Shown here: piece by piece, positions 6,976 to 15,070 of the stretch
Numbering within the stretch: position 1 is the first letter of the stretch
Layout: every line of letters starts with the position of its first letter
From: DASTHG01 sp035491895
Lineage (GTDB): Bacteria; Gemmatimonadota; Gemmatimonadetes; Gemmatimonadales; GWC2-71-9
Direction: 5' to 3'
DNA length: 19,482 nucleotides
Assembly (NCBI GenBank): GCA_035491895.1
Contig: DATJJY010000054.1
Coordinates: 1 to 19,482, forward strand
Program-made: the position numbers and the translations under genes
Notes under the pieces: generated by a model
The model's database searches: none
What the model saw: only the letters and a program-made list of their open reading frames with translations
What the model was told of the DNA's origin: nothing

Positions 6976-7722
6976 CTAGGCCTCGATCTTCGAGAACCGC
7001 CACGCCCCCGCCACGACGAACAGGACTCCCACACCGAGCAGCACCGCGACGTCCACCATGACGCCGAAGTGGGTACGCCCGGTCAGGAGGCCCCGCACGC
7101 CGTCGACTCCGTACGTGAGCGGATCGATGCGCGTGAGTGCGGCCAGGACCCTGGGGAGTCCGTCGAGGGGATAGATCGCGCCCGACAGGAAGAACAGCGG
7201 CATCACGAGGAAGTTCATCACCATCTGGAAGCCCTGCATCTGCGTGAGCATCGAGCCGATCGCGGTGGCGAGCGCGGAGAAGATCGCGGCGATCAGCGCG
7301 ATGACGAGAAACGCGAGCGGCACGGCGAGCACGCTCACGGGACGGAAGCCGGCGATCAGGGTCACGACGAAAATCAGCGTGCCCTGCAACACCGCGACCG
7401 TCGCGCCGCCCAGCGTGCGGCCGGTCATGATCGCGATGCGGGGAACGGGCGCCACCAGCGTCTCCTTGAGAAACCCGAATTGCCGGTCCCACAGCATGGC
7501 GATGCCGGAGAACATCGCGGTGAACAGCACGGTCATGCCGATCACGCCGGGCGCCATGAATTGCATGTAGCTCCCCTCGCCGGCGCGCTGAAACACGGGC
7601 GCCAGGCCGAAGCCGAGCACGCCCAGATACATCAGCGGCCCGCCGAGCGAGGCGACGATCTGCACGCGCGAGCGCAGGTACTTCTTGACCTCCCGGAGCC
7701 ACAGGATGTAGACGACGCTCAT
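6976..7722 (-). CDS. ABC-2 type transporter permease (DrrB-like)
   Basis: A 248-residue membrane protein with six hydrophobic segments and a cytosolic N-terminus (YILWLREVKKYLRSR) typical of ABC-2 permeases. FLKETLVAPVPRIAIMTGRTLGG (about 83-105) is the conserved segment of the daunorubicin-exporter family. PLFFLSGAIYPLDGLPRVL and DPLTYGVDGVRGLL mark the C-terminal half. The start at 7722 is fixed by a 4-bp overlap with the ATPase stop and by the strong GGAGAGG site upstream. With its partner ATPase it would form a homodimer-based exporter for a drug, lipid or natural product. The substrate cannot be read from sequence. Confidence 0.92.
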   Translation of the reverse strand: MSVVYILWLREVKKYLRSRVQIVASLGGPLMYLGVLGFGLAPVFQRAGEGSYMQFMAPGVIGMTVLFTAMFSGIAMLWDRQFGFLKETLVAPVPRIAIMTGRTLGGATVAVLQGTLIFVVTLIAGFRPVSVLAVPLAFLVIALIAAIFSALATAIGSMLTQMQGFQMVMNFLVMPLFFLSGAIYPLDGLPRVLAALTRIDPLTYGVDGVRGLLTGRTHFGVMVDVAVLLGVGVLFVVAGAWRFSKIEA

Positions 7723-8522
7723 CGACCTCTCCACACGCGCACCACCTGGCGCATCTGATCCGCGGCGCTGGCGCTCTCGTCCCGAATCGTCGTTCCAGTG
7801 AGCGCGAGAAAGGCGGCCTCCAGCGACTCGGTGTTCGTCTGCTGTTTCAGCTCGGCGGACGAGCCCGTGGCCACGAGGCGCCCGTGGTCGATCACCGCGA
7901 TCCGATCCGCCACGCGATCCGCCTCGTCCATGTAATGCGTCGTCAGAAACACCGTGACCCGTTCGGCGGCGTTCAGGCTCTTCACCAGGCTCCACATCTG
8001 ATTGCGGCTTTGCGGGTCGAGCCCCAGGGTCGGCTCGTCGAGAAACAACACCTTCGGGGTGTGCAGCAGCCCGCGGGCGATCTCGAGCCGCCGCTTCATC
8101 CCGCCCGAAAACGTCTTGACGAGGTCATCCCGTCGGTCCCATAGCTCGAACATGCGGAGCAGGGTCTCGCTCCGCTCCCGCCGGACCGCGCGCGGCACGT
8201 GATAGAGGACCCCATGGATGTTCATGTTCTCCCACGCCGTGAGCTCCGAGTCGAGGCTCGGATCCTGGAATACCACGCCGAAGCGGCGCCGCACCTCGGT
8301 CTGGTGCGTCGTGGGATCGAGGCCGTCCAGCTCGAGCGATCCGCTCGTCGGCTGGAGCAGGGTCGTGAGCATCCGGATCGTGGTGGTCTTGCCCGCGCCG
8401 TTGGGCCCGAGGAACGCGAAGATCTCGCCGGGGAAAACCTCGAACGACACGTCGTTGACGGCGGCCACGGTGCCGAACGATTTGGCAACGTGCTGGACAC
8501 GAATGATCGGACGCTCGCTCAC
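7719..8522 (-). CDS. ABC transporter ATP-binding protein (DrrA-like)
   Basis: A 267-residue nucleotide-binding protein with all motifs intact: Walker A GPNGAGKTT at 39-47, Q-loop VFQDP at 84-88, signature FSGGM at 138-142, Walker B VLFLDEPT at 158-165 and the H-loop His196 (TTHYMDEADRVADR). The sequence belongs to the DrrA/CcmA group of exporters. Translation begins at a GTG (8522) behind a strong GGGGAGG site 6 nt away. It overlaps the permease gene by 4 bp and lies 61 bp after the GH3 glucosidase gene on the same strand, so all three may be co-transcribed. Confidence 0.94.
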   Translation of the reverse strand: MSERPIIRVQHVAKSFGTVAAVNDVSFEVFPGEIFAFLGPNGAGKTTTIRMLTTLLQPTSGSLELDGLDPTTHQTEVRRRFGVVFQDPSLDSELTAWENMNIHGVLYHVPRAVRRERSETLLRMFELWDRRDDLVKTFSGGMKRRLEIARGLLHTPKVLFLDEPTLGLDPQSRNQMWSLVKSLNAAERVTVFLTTHYMDEADRVADRIAVIDHGRLVATGSSAELKQQTNTESLEAAFLALTGTTIRDESASAADQMRQVVRVWRGR

Positions 8523-8583
8523 GACAGCCTCCCCGAAGGTCCGGGCAGTTTACGCAGGCGAAGCGCTCGCAGGAAGGCTGGTT

Positions 8584-10893
8584 CTAGCGTGGTTCGATGG
8601 TGAACTCCGTGTGCAGATCGGCCGCAGAGTCTTCTCCGACCCAGACGTCAAAGCCGCTCGGTTCAACCACCCAACGCTGCGCCTGTGGGCTCCAGAACTG
8701 CAGCTCGTTCCGTCCCAGGCTGAACTGCAGCGTCTGCGTCTCGCCCGGCTTCAGCGTCACCCGTCGGAATCCTTCGAGCTGTCGCACCGGACGGGACGCG
8801 GAGCCGGAGCGCTGATGGATGTACAGCTGACCCACCGCGTCCCCCGCCACGGCACCGGTGTTGGTCACGTCGACGGCCACCGCGACGCTGTCGCCGGCCT
8901 TCATGCGACCCTTCGAGAGACGCAGGTTCGCGAACTTGAAGGTGGTGTAGCTCAGTCCGTATCCGAAGGGATACAGCGGTTTGCTGGCGATGTCCCAGTA
9001 CCGCGACGTGAACTGGGGATCCGTCTCGGGGTTCTGCGTGAGGTTGTGGTTGTAGTAGAGCGGTTCCTGTCCGGCGGAGCGTGGCCAGCTGACCGGCAGT
9101 TTGCCTCCCGGGTTCACGTCGCCGAAGAGCACGTCGGTGACGGCGGTGCCGCCTTCCACGCCGGGGAACCATGCCTCGAGAATGGCCGCGGCGTGCTCGG
9201 CGAGCCAATTGATCTCGAGCGGCCGGCCGTTCTCGAGCACCACGAGGAGCGGCTTTCCCGACGCGGCGGCGGCTTCGACCAGCTGTTCCTGAATCCCCGG
9301 CAAGTCGAGCGTAGCGCGCGACGCCCCCTCGCCACTCATGAACGCCGGCTCCCCGACCACTGCGATGACGAGGTCCGCCTGATCCGCGGCGGCTTTCGCC
9401 TGCGCCAGCCAATCGGCGACCTCGGCCGCGGTCGGCGGCGGCACCACCTTGTGACCCAGGAACCCGTCGAACATTGAGGGGAAGATCTTGGACATCGCCG
9501 GCCCCCCCACATACGTGACATGCGCGTCGGGGCCGAGGCGATTCTTCAGCGCCGCGAGCACGGTGACCGCGGGGGCGTCGGTGCCCTGACCGAACATGCC
9601 GGCCGGCGTGGCACCGCCCGTGATGTCACCCGGCGAGTCCGCGAGGCTTCCGATGACCGCCACGTTCTTGATCGTGTTGGCGAGCGGCAGGATGTGGTTG
9701 TCGTTCTTGAGCAGCACCATCGACCGCGCGCCGAGCTGCCGCGCCAGCGACCGGCCCTCGGCGCTGACGTCCGTGCCGGCGGAGTCGCTCACATACGGAT
9801 GCTCGAAGAGACCGATCCGGTACTTGACCTCGAGGATCGGCAGCACCGCAGCGTCGATCTGGGCCGGCGTCACCCGTCCGCTCGCCACCAGCCGCGCCAG
9901 ATTCCTGTGGTACGTCTGGCTCGCCATGTCCATCCCGGCACCGGCGGTGATCGCCTTGTAGGTGGCATCAACCGGATCGGCGGCGAAGCCATGCGCCTGA
10001 AGGCTCGCGACCGCGAACGCGTCGGACGAGACGAAACCGCGGAATCCCCAATTGCGGCGGAGCACGTCGGTCAAGAGCCAGCGATTGCCGCTCGCGGGCA
10101 CGTCGTTCAAGTCCATGTACGCCGACATGAGACTGCCGACGCCCGCCTGCACGGCGGCGTGAAACGGCACGAGATACACATTGCGCATCAGCTGTTCGGG
10201 GACGTAGGACCCGTCGTAGTCCCGGCCACCCTCAGCCGCGCCGTAGCCGGCGTAATGCTTCACACACGCCACCACGCTGTTCGGTCCCAGCGTGGCTCCC
10301 TGGAATCCCCGTACCTGGGCCCGCGCCATCGCGGCGCCGAGGTAGGGGTCTTCGCCCGCGCCTTCCTGAATGCGCCCCCAGCGGGCATCGCGCGCGATGT
10401 CGACCATCGGCGTAAACGTCCAGCGGATGCCGACGTTACGAGCCTCCCGCGCCGCGAACGCCTGCGCTCGTTCTTCTACTGAAGGATCCCAGGACGACGC
10501 CATGCCCAGCGGGATCGGAAACAACGTGCGGTAGCCGTGGATCACGTCGAGCCCGAAGAGGAGCGGGATATGCAGTCGACTCCGCTCGACGGCGAGATGC
10601 TGCAACCGATCGATCTGCTTCGGATCCGCCAGCCACAGAACCGCCCCGACGCGACCCTGGATGTAGTCCGAGTCAGCGGCCGCAGGGACGAGCCCTCCGA
10701 GGGGGATGCCGGCGACGAGGTTGAGCTGTCCGATCTTCTCCTCGAGCGTCATCTGCCGGAGCAGGGCCTGGGCGCGACGCGCCGGGTCGGTGCTCGCAGG
10801 GACTTGCGTGGGAGACGTGCGGGTCGATTGGGCCTGAGTGGCGGGCGCGGCGGAGAGGGCTGCCAGGAGCAGCGCGGTCGGGATCGGTCGCAT
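8584..10893 (-). CDS. GH3-family beta-glucosidase, secreted (BglX-like)
   Basis: A 769-residue protein of full family length with a signal peptide (residues 1-22, cleavage near TQA-Q). It has the three GH3 parts: a TIM barrel (about 36-360), an alpha/beta sandwich (about 390-610) and a C-terminal fibronectin-III-like domain (about 655-760). Barrel markers include FGLDVIHGYRTLFPIPL (113-129), RWGRIQEGAGEDP and the K212-H213 pair. The nucleophile is Asp291 in GFVSSDAFAV. The acid/base is probably Glu522 in SGEGASRATLDLPG. It should release glucose from the non-reducing ends of beta-linked oligosaccharides or glycosides in the periplasm. No strong Shine-Dalgarno precedes the ATG at 10893. It is divergent from UPF0182 and followed by an ABC exporter. 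Confidence 0.94.
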   Translation of the reverse strand: MRPIPTALLLAALSAAPATQAQSTRTSPTQVPASTDPARRAQALLRQMTLEEKIGQLNLVAGIPLGGLVPAAADSDYIQGRVGAVLWLADPKQIDRLQHLAVERSRLHIPLLFGLDVIHGYRTLFPIPLGMASSWDPSVEERAQAFAAREARNVGIRWTFTPMVDIARDARWGRIQEGAGEDPYLGAAMARAQVRGFQGATLGPNSVVACVKHYAGYGAAEGGRDYDGSYVPEQLMRNVYLVPFHAAVQAGVGSLMSAYMDLNDVPASGNRWLLTDVLRRNWGFRGFVSSDAFAVASLQAHGFAADPVDATYKAITAGAGMDMASQTYHRNLARLVASGRVTPAQIDAAVLPILEVKYRIGLFEHPYVSDSAGTDVSAEGRSLARQLGARSMVLLKNDNHILPLANTIKNVAVIGSLADSPGDITGGATPAGMFGQGTDAPAVTVLAALKNRLGPDAHVTYVGGPAMSKIFPSMFDGFLGHKVVPPPTAAEVADWLAQAKAAADQADLVIAVVGEPAFMSGEGASRATLDLPGIQEQLVEAAAASGKPLLVVLENGRPLEINWLAEHAAAILEAWFPGVEGGTAVTDVLFGDVNPGGKLPVSWPRSAGQEPLYYNHNLTQNPETDPQFTSRYWDIASKPLYPFGYGLSYTTFKFANLRLSKGRMKAGDSVAVAVDVTNTGAVAGDAVGQLYIHQRSGSASRPVRQLEGFRRVTLKPGETQTLQFSLGRNELQFWSPQAQRWVVEPSGFDVWVGEDSAADLHTEFTIEPR

Positions 10894-11001
10894 AGTGGGC
10901 TAAGGCTTACACCCTACCCGGATGGGACGCAACCAGGGGAGATCGGTAGCGGAGCCCCACGACGCCGGTAGGATAGGGCGTCGCGGGGTTAGGTTACCCC
11001 C
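10894..11001. promoter_or_regulatory. Divergent intergenic region with a small hairpin at the UPF0182 start
   Basis: This 108-bp gap must contain the promoters of the GH3 gene (minus) and the UPF0182 gene (plus), but no clear hexamer pair could be assigned. GGGGT at 10985-10989 and ACCCC at 10996-11000 can form a 5-bp GC-rich hairpin with a 6-nt loop. It would enclose the only weak AGG ribosome-binding element before the ATG at 11002. A translational effect is possible but speculative. Confidence 0.3.
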
Positions 11002-13758
11002 ATGACTGTTCACCCGACCGCTGTTCGTGTGAGACCTCCTCCGCCGCGCCGTCGCCGCCTGCTCCTCGTAGTCGTTGTTGCCGTGCTCCTCTTCTTGCTC
11101 CTGCCCAGTCTCGTCACGTTCGGCGCGGAGTGGCCCTGGTTCCAGGCCCTGGGCTACGAACGCGTGTTCGCGACGCGGCTCCTGGCGAAGGCACTCCTCG
11201 GGGTAGGGGCCGGCGTTGCGGCGTTCGCGTTCCTATACGCGAACCTGCGGTTTGCCCAGCGAGGCGCCGTCCCGGAGCCGGTGGTGCTGCGGTTCAGCGA
11301 GAGGACCGGCGGCCTCGACGTGACGCGGCTGCTGCGCCGCCTTGCTCTCCCTACGGCACTCGGCGTGGCGCTGCTGTTCGGCCTGGGAGCCGCGGCTGGG
11401 TGGCTCGACGTACTCCAGTTCCTGCACCGAACACCGTTTGGGGTCTCGGATCCGGTCTTCGGCCGCGACGTCGGCTACTACGTGTTCACGGTGCCGGTCG
11501 TGGCGAGCGTCATCACCTTTCTCACCGTGCTCACGACGGTCGCGCTGCTCGCGACGATCGCGCTGTACGTGTTTCGCCAGGATGTCGTCGCGTTGCGGCG
11601 CCGCGTTACGGTCGAGCCGTCGGCCCAGTGGCATCTCGCGGGGTTGATCGCCCTCCTGTTCCTGTTAGCAGCCGTGCGGGTGTATTTCGTCCGGCTCCCG
11701 GGATTGTTGTACTCGACGACGGGACCGCTGGTGGGAGCGAGCTTCTCGGATCTCCACGCCGCCCTCACCGGCCTCCGGCTGGCCGGGCTGGCGGCGGTGG
11801 CCGGTGGCGCGCTGGTGCTGTGGGGGACCCGCACGCACCGTCTGGCCTGGGCCACCCTGCTCGCGCTCGGGCTCTACTTCGGCGTGTCGCTGCTCGGCGT
11901 CGTCCTGTATCCGGCGATCATCCAGAAATTGGTCGTGGCACCGAACGAGTTAGTGAAGGAAACGCCGCAGCTCGCTTCCCATATCGCAGCGACGCGGCGG
12001 GCGTGGGCGTTGGACCGGGTGGTCACGCGTGACCTGACCGGCGAGACCGGGCTCACCAAGCAGGACATCGAGGCGAACCAGGCGACCATCCAGAACGTCC
12101 GGTTGTGGGATCGCGAGCCACTGCTGCAGACATTCAGGCAGCTGCAGGAGATCCGCACCTACTACGACTTCGTCTCGGTGGACGACGACCGCTATTGGAT
12201 CGACGGGCAGTACCGCCAGGTGCTCCTCTCCCCCCGCGAGCTGAACTCGGGGTCGCTGCCGACGCGGACGTTCATCAACGAGCGGCTCACGTTCACGCAC
12301 GGGATGGGACTCACTCTCGGGCCGGTAAACCAGGTGACGCCGGAGGGGTTGCCGGTCCTGTTCATCAAGAACCTGCCGCCGGCCGCCAGTGGTTCGCTGC
12401 GCGTGACGCGCCCGGAGATCTATTACGGTGAGCTCACCGATTCCTGGGTGTTCGCCCGCACCCACCAGCGAGAGTTCGACTACCCCTCGGGCGACGAGAA
12501 CATCTTCACCTCCTACGCAGGGCTTGGCGGAGTCCGGGTCGGCTCGTTCCTGCGTCGACTGGTGCTCGCGACCTACTTCGGGTCCCTGAACGTGCTGCTG
12601 TCGAGCGACATCACGAACGACAGCCGCGCGCTGTACATCCGGAATATTCGGGACCGGGCGCGCACGGCATTGCCGTTCTTGATCTTCGACAACGACCCCT
12701 ATCTCGTGGTCGGGGATTCGGGCCGGCTGCGCTGGATCCTCGATGCGTACACCGCGACCAGCCGCTACCCCTACGCGCAGCCGGTCTCGGACGGCACGAA
12801 CTACGTCCGCAACAGCGTGAAGGTGGTGATCGACGCCTTCGACGGCACCGTCACGGCCTACCTGGCTGACGCGGCCGATCCGCTGGCGCACACCCTGGCC
12901 CAAGTATTCCCCGGCATCTTCCAGCCGCTCGACCTCATGCCGGCGGATCTGCGCGCGCACCTGCGCTATCCCGAGGATTTGTTCCGGATGCAGACCGACA
13001 TGTACGCGAGCTACCACATGGCGGAGCCCGATGTCTTTTACCACCGCGAGGACCAGTGGCAGAGGCCGGTATTGACTCGGTCGGGTGAACAGCGGGATCC
13101 GTTCCTGCGCCACATCGTGATGCGGTTGCCCGAGGAGCGCCAAGCGGAATACATCTTCATGGCGCCGTTCACGCCAAGCGGCAAGGACAACCTGGCTTCG
13201 TGGATGGTGGCGCGTAACGACGGGGAGCACTATGGCCAGCTGATCGTGTATCGCTTCCCGAAGCAGAGCCTCGTCTACGGGCCGGCCCAGATCGTCAATC
13301 GCATCAACCAGGACCCCGAGATCTCGCGCCAGATCTCGCTGTGGGACCAGCACGGCTCCGAAGTGCTGCGCGGCAACTTGCTGGTCATCCCGATCAAGGA
13401 GTCGCTCATCTATGTGCAGGCCCTTTATCTCCGGTCCGAGGGCGGGGGCATTCCGGAGCTGAAGCGCGTCATCGTCGCCTACCAGGACCAGGTGGTGATG
13501 GAGGAGACACTCGAGGCCGGGTTGGCGCGGCTATTCTCCGGTGCGGCGGCGCCTGCCACGGTGGCGGTCGAGCCGGCTCCGGCCGGCCGGCCCGGCGCGG
13601 GTCGCGCTGTAGATCTGACCCGCCAGGCGGTCCAGTTGTATCAGAGTGCCGTCGCTGCGCAGCGCGCCGGCGACTGGGCTCGCTACGGAGCGGACCTTGC
13701 CCGGCTGGGGGAAGTGCTGAGTCAGTTGCAGGCGACGCTCGGAGGCCGGCAACCCTAG
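11002..13758 (+). CDS. UPF0182 family large membrane protein
   Basis: A 918-residue protein that matches the UPF0182 (COG1615) family in length and layout. A short basic, proline-rich N-terminus is followed by about seven membrane helices in residues 1-310; PSLVTFGAEWPWFQALGYERVF is a family landmark. A large soluble region of about 550 residues follows, with conserved phrases LTFTHGMGLTLGPVN, PEIYYGELTDSWVF and MFMAPFTP-like text (YIFMAPFTPSGKDNLASWM). An Ala/Pro-rich linker (about 835-860) leads to a short helical tail. The family's role is unknown; it is widespread in Actinobacteria, Cyanobacteria and several soil phyla. The stop lies just 2 bp from the stop of the convergent small membrane gene. 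Confidence 0.93.
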   Translation: MTVHPTAVRVRPPPPRRRRLLLVVVVAVLLFLLLPSLVTFGAEWPWFQALGYERVFATRLLAKALLGVGAGVAAFAFLYANLRFAQRGAVPEPVVLRFSERTGGLDVTRLLRRLALPTALGVALLFGLGAAAGWLDVLQFLHRTPFGVSDPVFGRDVGYYVFTVPVVASVITFLTVLTTVALLATIALYVFRQDVVALRRRVTVEPSAQWHLAGLIALLFLLAAVRVYFVRLPGLLYSTTGPLVGASFSDLHAALTGLRLAGLAAVAGGALVLWGTRTHRLAWATLLALGLYFGVSLLGVVLYPAIIQKLVVAPNELVKETPQLASHIAATRRAWALDRVVTRDLTGETGLTKQDIEANQATIQNVRLWDREPLLQTFRQLQEIRTYYDFVSVDDDRYWIDGQYRQVLLSPRELNSGSLPTRTFINERLTFTHGMGLTLGPVNQVTPEGLPVLFIKNLPPAASGSLRVTRPEIYYGELTDSWVFARTHQREFDYPSGDENIFTSYAGLGGVRVGSFLRRLVLATYFGSLNVLLSSDITNDSRALYIRNIRDRARTALPFLIFDNDPYLVVGDSGRLRWILDAYTATSRYPYAQPVSDGTNYVRNSVKVVIDAFDGTVTAYLADAADPLAHTLAQVFPGIFQPLDLMPADLRAHLRYPEDLFRMQTDMYASYHMAEPDVFYHREDQWQRPVLTRSGEQRDPFLRHIVMRLPEERQAEYIFMAPFTPSGKDNLASWMVARNDGEHYGQLIVYRFPKQSLVYGPAQIVNRINQDPEISRQISLWDQHGSEVLRGNLLVIPIKESLIYVQALYLRSEGGGIPELKRVIVAYQDQVVMEETLEAGLARLFSGAAAPATVAVEPAPAGRPGAGRAVDLTRQAVQLYQSAVAAQRAGDWARYGADLARLGEVLSQLQATLGGRQP

Positions 13759-13760
13759 AG

Positions 13761-14135
13761 TTACGACTCGGGGGGTGCGCCCCGACGCGATAGCGCGTAC
13801 AACGCGATGAAGGCGACCTCCACCATGAGCGAGAGGACGCCTAACGGCTCGAGCCAGACGTCGGGTGCGAGGCCTGGCAAGCCGACGGTCCGACTGGTGA
13901 CGTAGCCCACCAGTGCTCCACCCGCGACTAGTACGCCCAATCCCCACCCCCAGCGGCGCTCGCCCCGGTAGATCCCGAAGGCGGCGACGACGGCCGCGAT
14001 GCCGTTTGCCAGGAACAGCAGCCCTTTGTAGGTGGCGTCACTGAAGCTGCCGGGAGCGTCGATGAAGTGAATCGCGCCCGTAACGAGGATGAGGACGATG
14101 CCTGCTCCTTGCGCTGCGGTCGGCGTAGTTCGCAT
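13761..14135 (-). CDS. Small four-helix membrane protein, function unknown
   Basis: A 124-residue protein with four hydrophobic segments: about residues 10-27, 39-55, 64-82 and 98-117. The pattern TGAIHFIDAPGSFSDATYKGLLFLANG resembles small uncharacterised membrane proteins found in Actinobacteria and other soil bacteria, whose first helix carries an IH motif. The ATG at 14135 is preferred; the frame stays open to 14213, but the extra 26 residues are basic and not membrane-like. Only a weak ACGAG lies upstream. It converges on UPF0182 with 2 bp between the stops and is divergent from the next gene. No function can be assigned. Confidence 0.68.
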   Translation of the reverse strand: MRTTPTAAQGAGIVLILVTGAIHFIDAPGSFSDATYKGLLFLANGIAAVVAAFGIYRGERRWGWGLGVLVAGGALVGYVTSRTVGLPGLAPDVWLEPLGVLSLMVEVAFIALYALSRRGAPPES

Positions 14136-14263
14136 GTCTCGTGCCGAACTTCGCGCCTCACGCACGCCTCGGCAAGTGTCGCTGGTGATGAAACGCGTGG
14201 TGACCCTGGGCAACTCGGGCGGCGGTGGTTAGCCTGGTACAACACTCGACTGGGAGCTGATCC

Positions 14264-14749
14264 GTGAATTGGCTGCAGATCGTTCTGCGATTCGTTCACG
14301 TGGTCTCTGGCGCCACGTGGGTCGGGATGATGGCGCTGGCGACGTTTTTCGTGGCTCCAGCGCTGGGCGACGTCGGCCCGGATGGCGGCAAGGTCATGGC
14401 CGCCCTGCAAAAGCGCGGCATGATGACCGTGATCCCGGTCTTCGCGCTGCTGACGCTGGTTTCGGGCTTCTGGCTGTTCCTGCGCTTCACCAACGGCCAG
14501 CCCGGTGTGATGCGCTCGGCCACGGGTATGGCGTTCGGTCTGGGTGGACTCGCGGCGCTGATCGCGTTCGTGATCGGCATCGTCTACGTGCGACCGGCGA
14601 TGATGAAAGCCGCGGCGATGGCGCAGGACCCCAAGGGGAACAAGGAAGAGGCGGCGCGGATCCGCGATCGCGGCAACGCGGTTAGCGTATGGGTGGCGCG
14701 GCTGCTGTTCTTCGCACTCGGTGCGATGGCGGTGGCGCGGTATCTCTAA
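14264..14749 (+). CDS. CopD/DUF2269-like four-helix membrane protein
   Basis: A 161-residue protein with about four membrane helices (residues 5-30, 52-73, 86-108 and 141-160). The first helix contains RFVHVVSGATWVGMM, with a His and Trp/Gly pattern seen in the CopD and DUF2269/DUF2214-type groups. Such proteins are often haem- or copper-associated, but no metal site can be proven here. The start is a GTG at 14264, supported by GGGAG 7 nt upstream. The last 29 bp overlap the beginning of the GIY-YIG-like gene in another frame. A weak extended -10-like TGGTACAAC lies at 14235-14243. Confidence 0.72.
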   Translation: MNWLQIVLRFVHVVSGATWVGMMALATFFVAPALGDVGPDGGKVMAALQKRGMMTVIPVFALLTLVSGFWLFLRFTNGQPGVMRSATGMAFGLGGLAALIAFVIGIVYVRPAMMKAAAMAQDPKGNKEEAARIRDRGNAVSVWVARLLFFALGAMAVARYL

Positions 14750-15068
14750 ACCTGCACGCCATCACGTCTACGTCATCGAGCTCGACCGGGCGGTGTTGCG
14801 GCACGCAAAGTTCCGTGCTGCCAATCCCCACCACGTTGCCAAGAAGCCGCCGCTCTACGTGGGGATGACGGGGCTCGACCCCGCGATCCGGTTCGAGCGG
14901 CATCGCTACGGCGTCAAGGACAACAGCTACGTGCGCCGCTACGGCGTGCGGCTGCGGCCCGATCTCTACGCCGAGTTGAACCCGCTTCCTTATAAGGAAG
15001 CGCAGCGGATGGAGCGGGTGCTGGCGCGCGAGCTGCGCAATGACGGCTACGCGGTGTGGCAGAAGTGA
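14721..15068 (+). CDS. Small stand-alone GIY-YIG-like domain protein
   Basis: A 115-residue protein. HHVYVIEL (about 14-21) takes the place of the GIY strand and LYVGMTGLDPAIRFERH (about 51-67) that of the YIG strand, with the catalytic-type Arg and following His. Glu93 in YKEAQRMERVLARELR could be the metal-binding glutamate. Families with this fold cut DNA (UvrC, homing and restriction enzymes, Slx1-like). There is no added DNA-binding domain. The start is a GTG at 14721, inside the last 29 bp of the preceding gene; no later start keeps the first strand intact. The stop is 2 bp from the stop of the convergent winged-helix gene. The fold call is probable and nuclease activity is not proven. 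Confidence 0.7.
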   Translation: MRWRWRGISKPARHHVYVIELDRAVLRHAKFRAANPHHVAKKPPLYVGMTGLDPAIRFERHRYGVKDNSYVRRYGVRLRPDLYAELNPLPYKEAQRMERVLARELRNDGYAVWQK

Positions 15069-15070
15069 GA

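Noticed and set aside
6973..6982. GGCCTAGGCC palindrome and a nearby CTCGA/TCGAG stem as a terminator between convergent genes
   Set aside because: The palindrome has no loop, there is no T-tract, and the stem lies inside the last codons of the permease.
8218..9477. A 419-codon plus-strand open frame over the end of GH3 and the start of the ABC ATPase
   Set aside because: It runs antisense to two well-supported genes and has no recognisable motif.
11950..13353. A long antisense open frame (467 codons) on the minus strand inside UPF0182
   Set aside because: It is rich in Arg, His and Val without any domain pattern, and UPF0182 on the plus strand is a clear known family. Such frames are common shadows in GC-rich genes.
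14235..14243. TGGTACAAC as an extended -10 promoter for the CopD-like gene
   Set aside because: No -35 box lies at a suitable distance, and the resulting leader would be almost too short for the ribosome-binding site.
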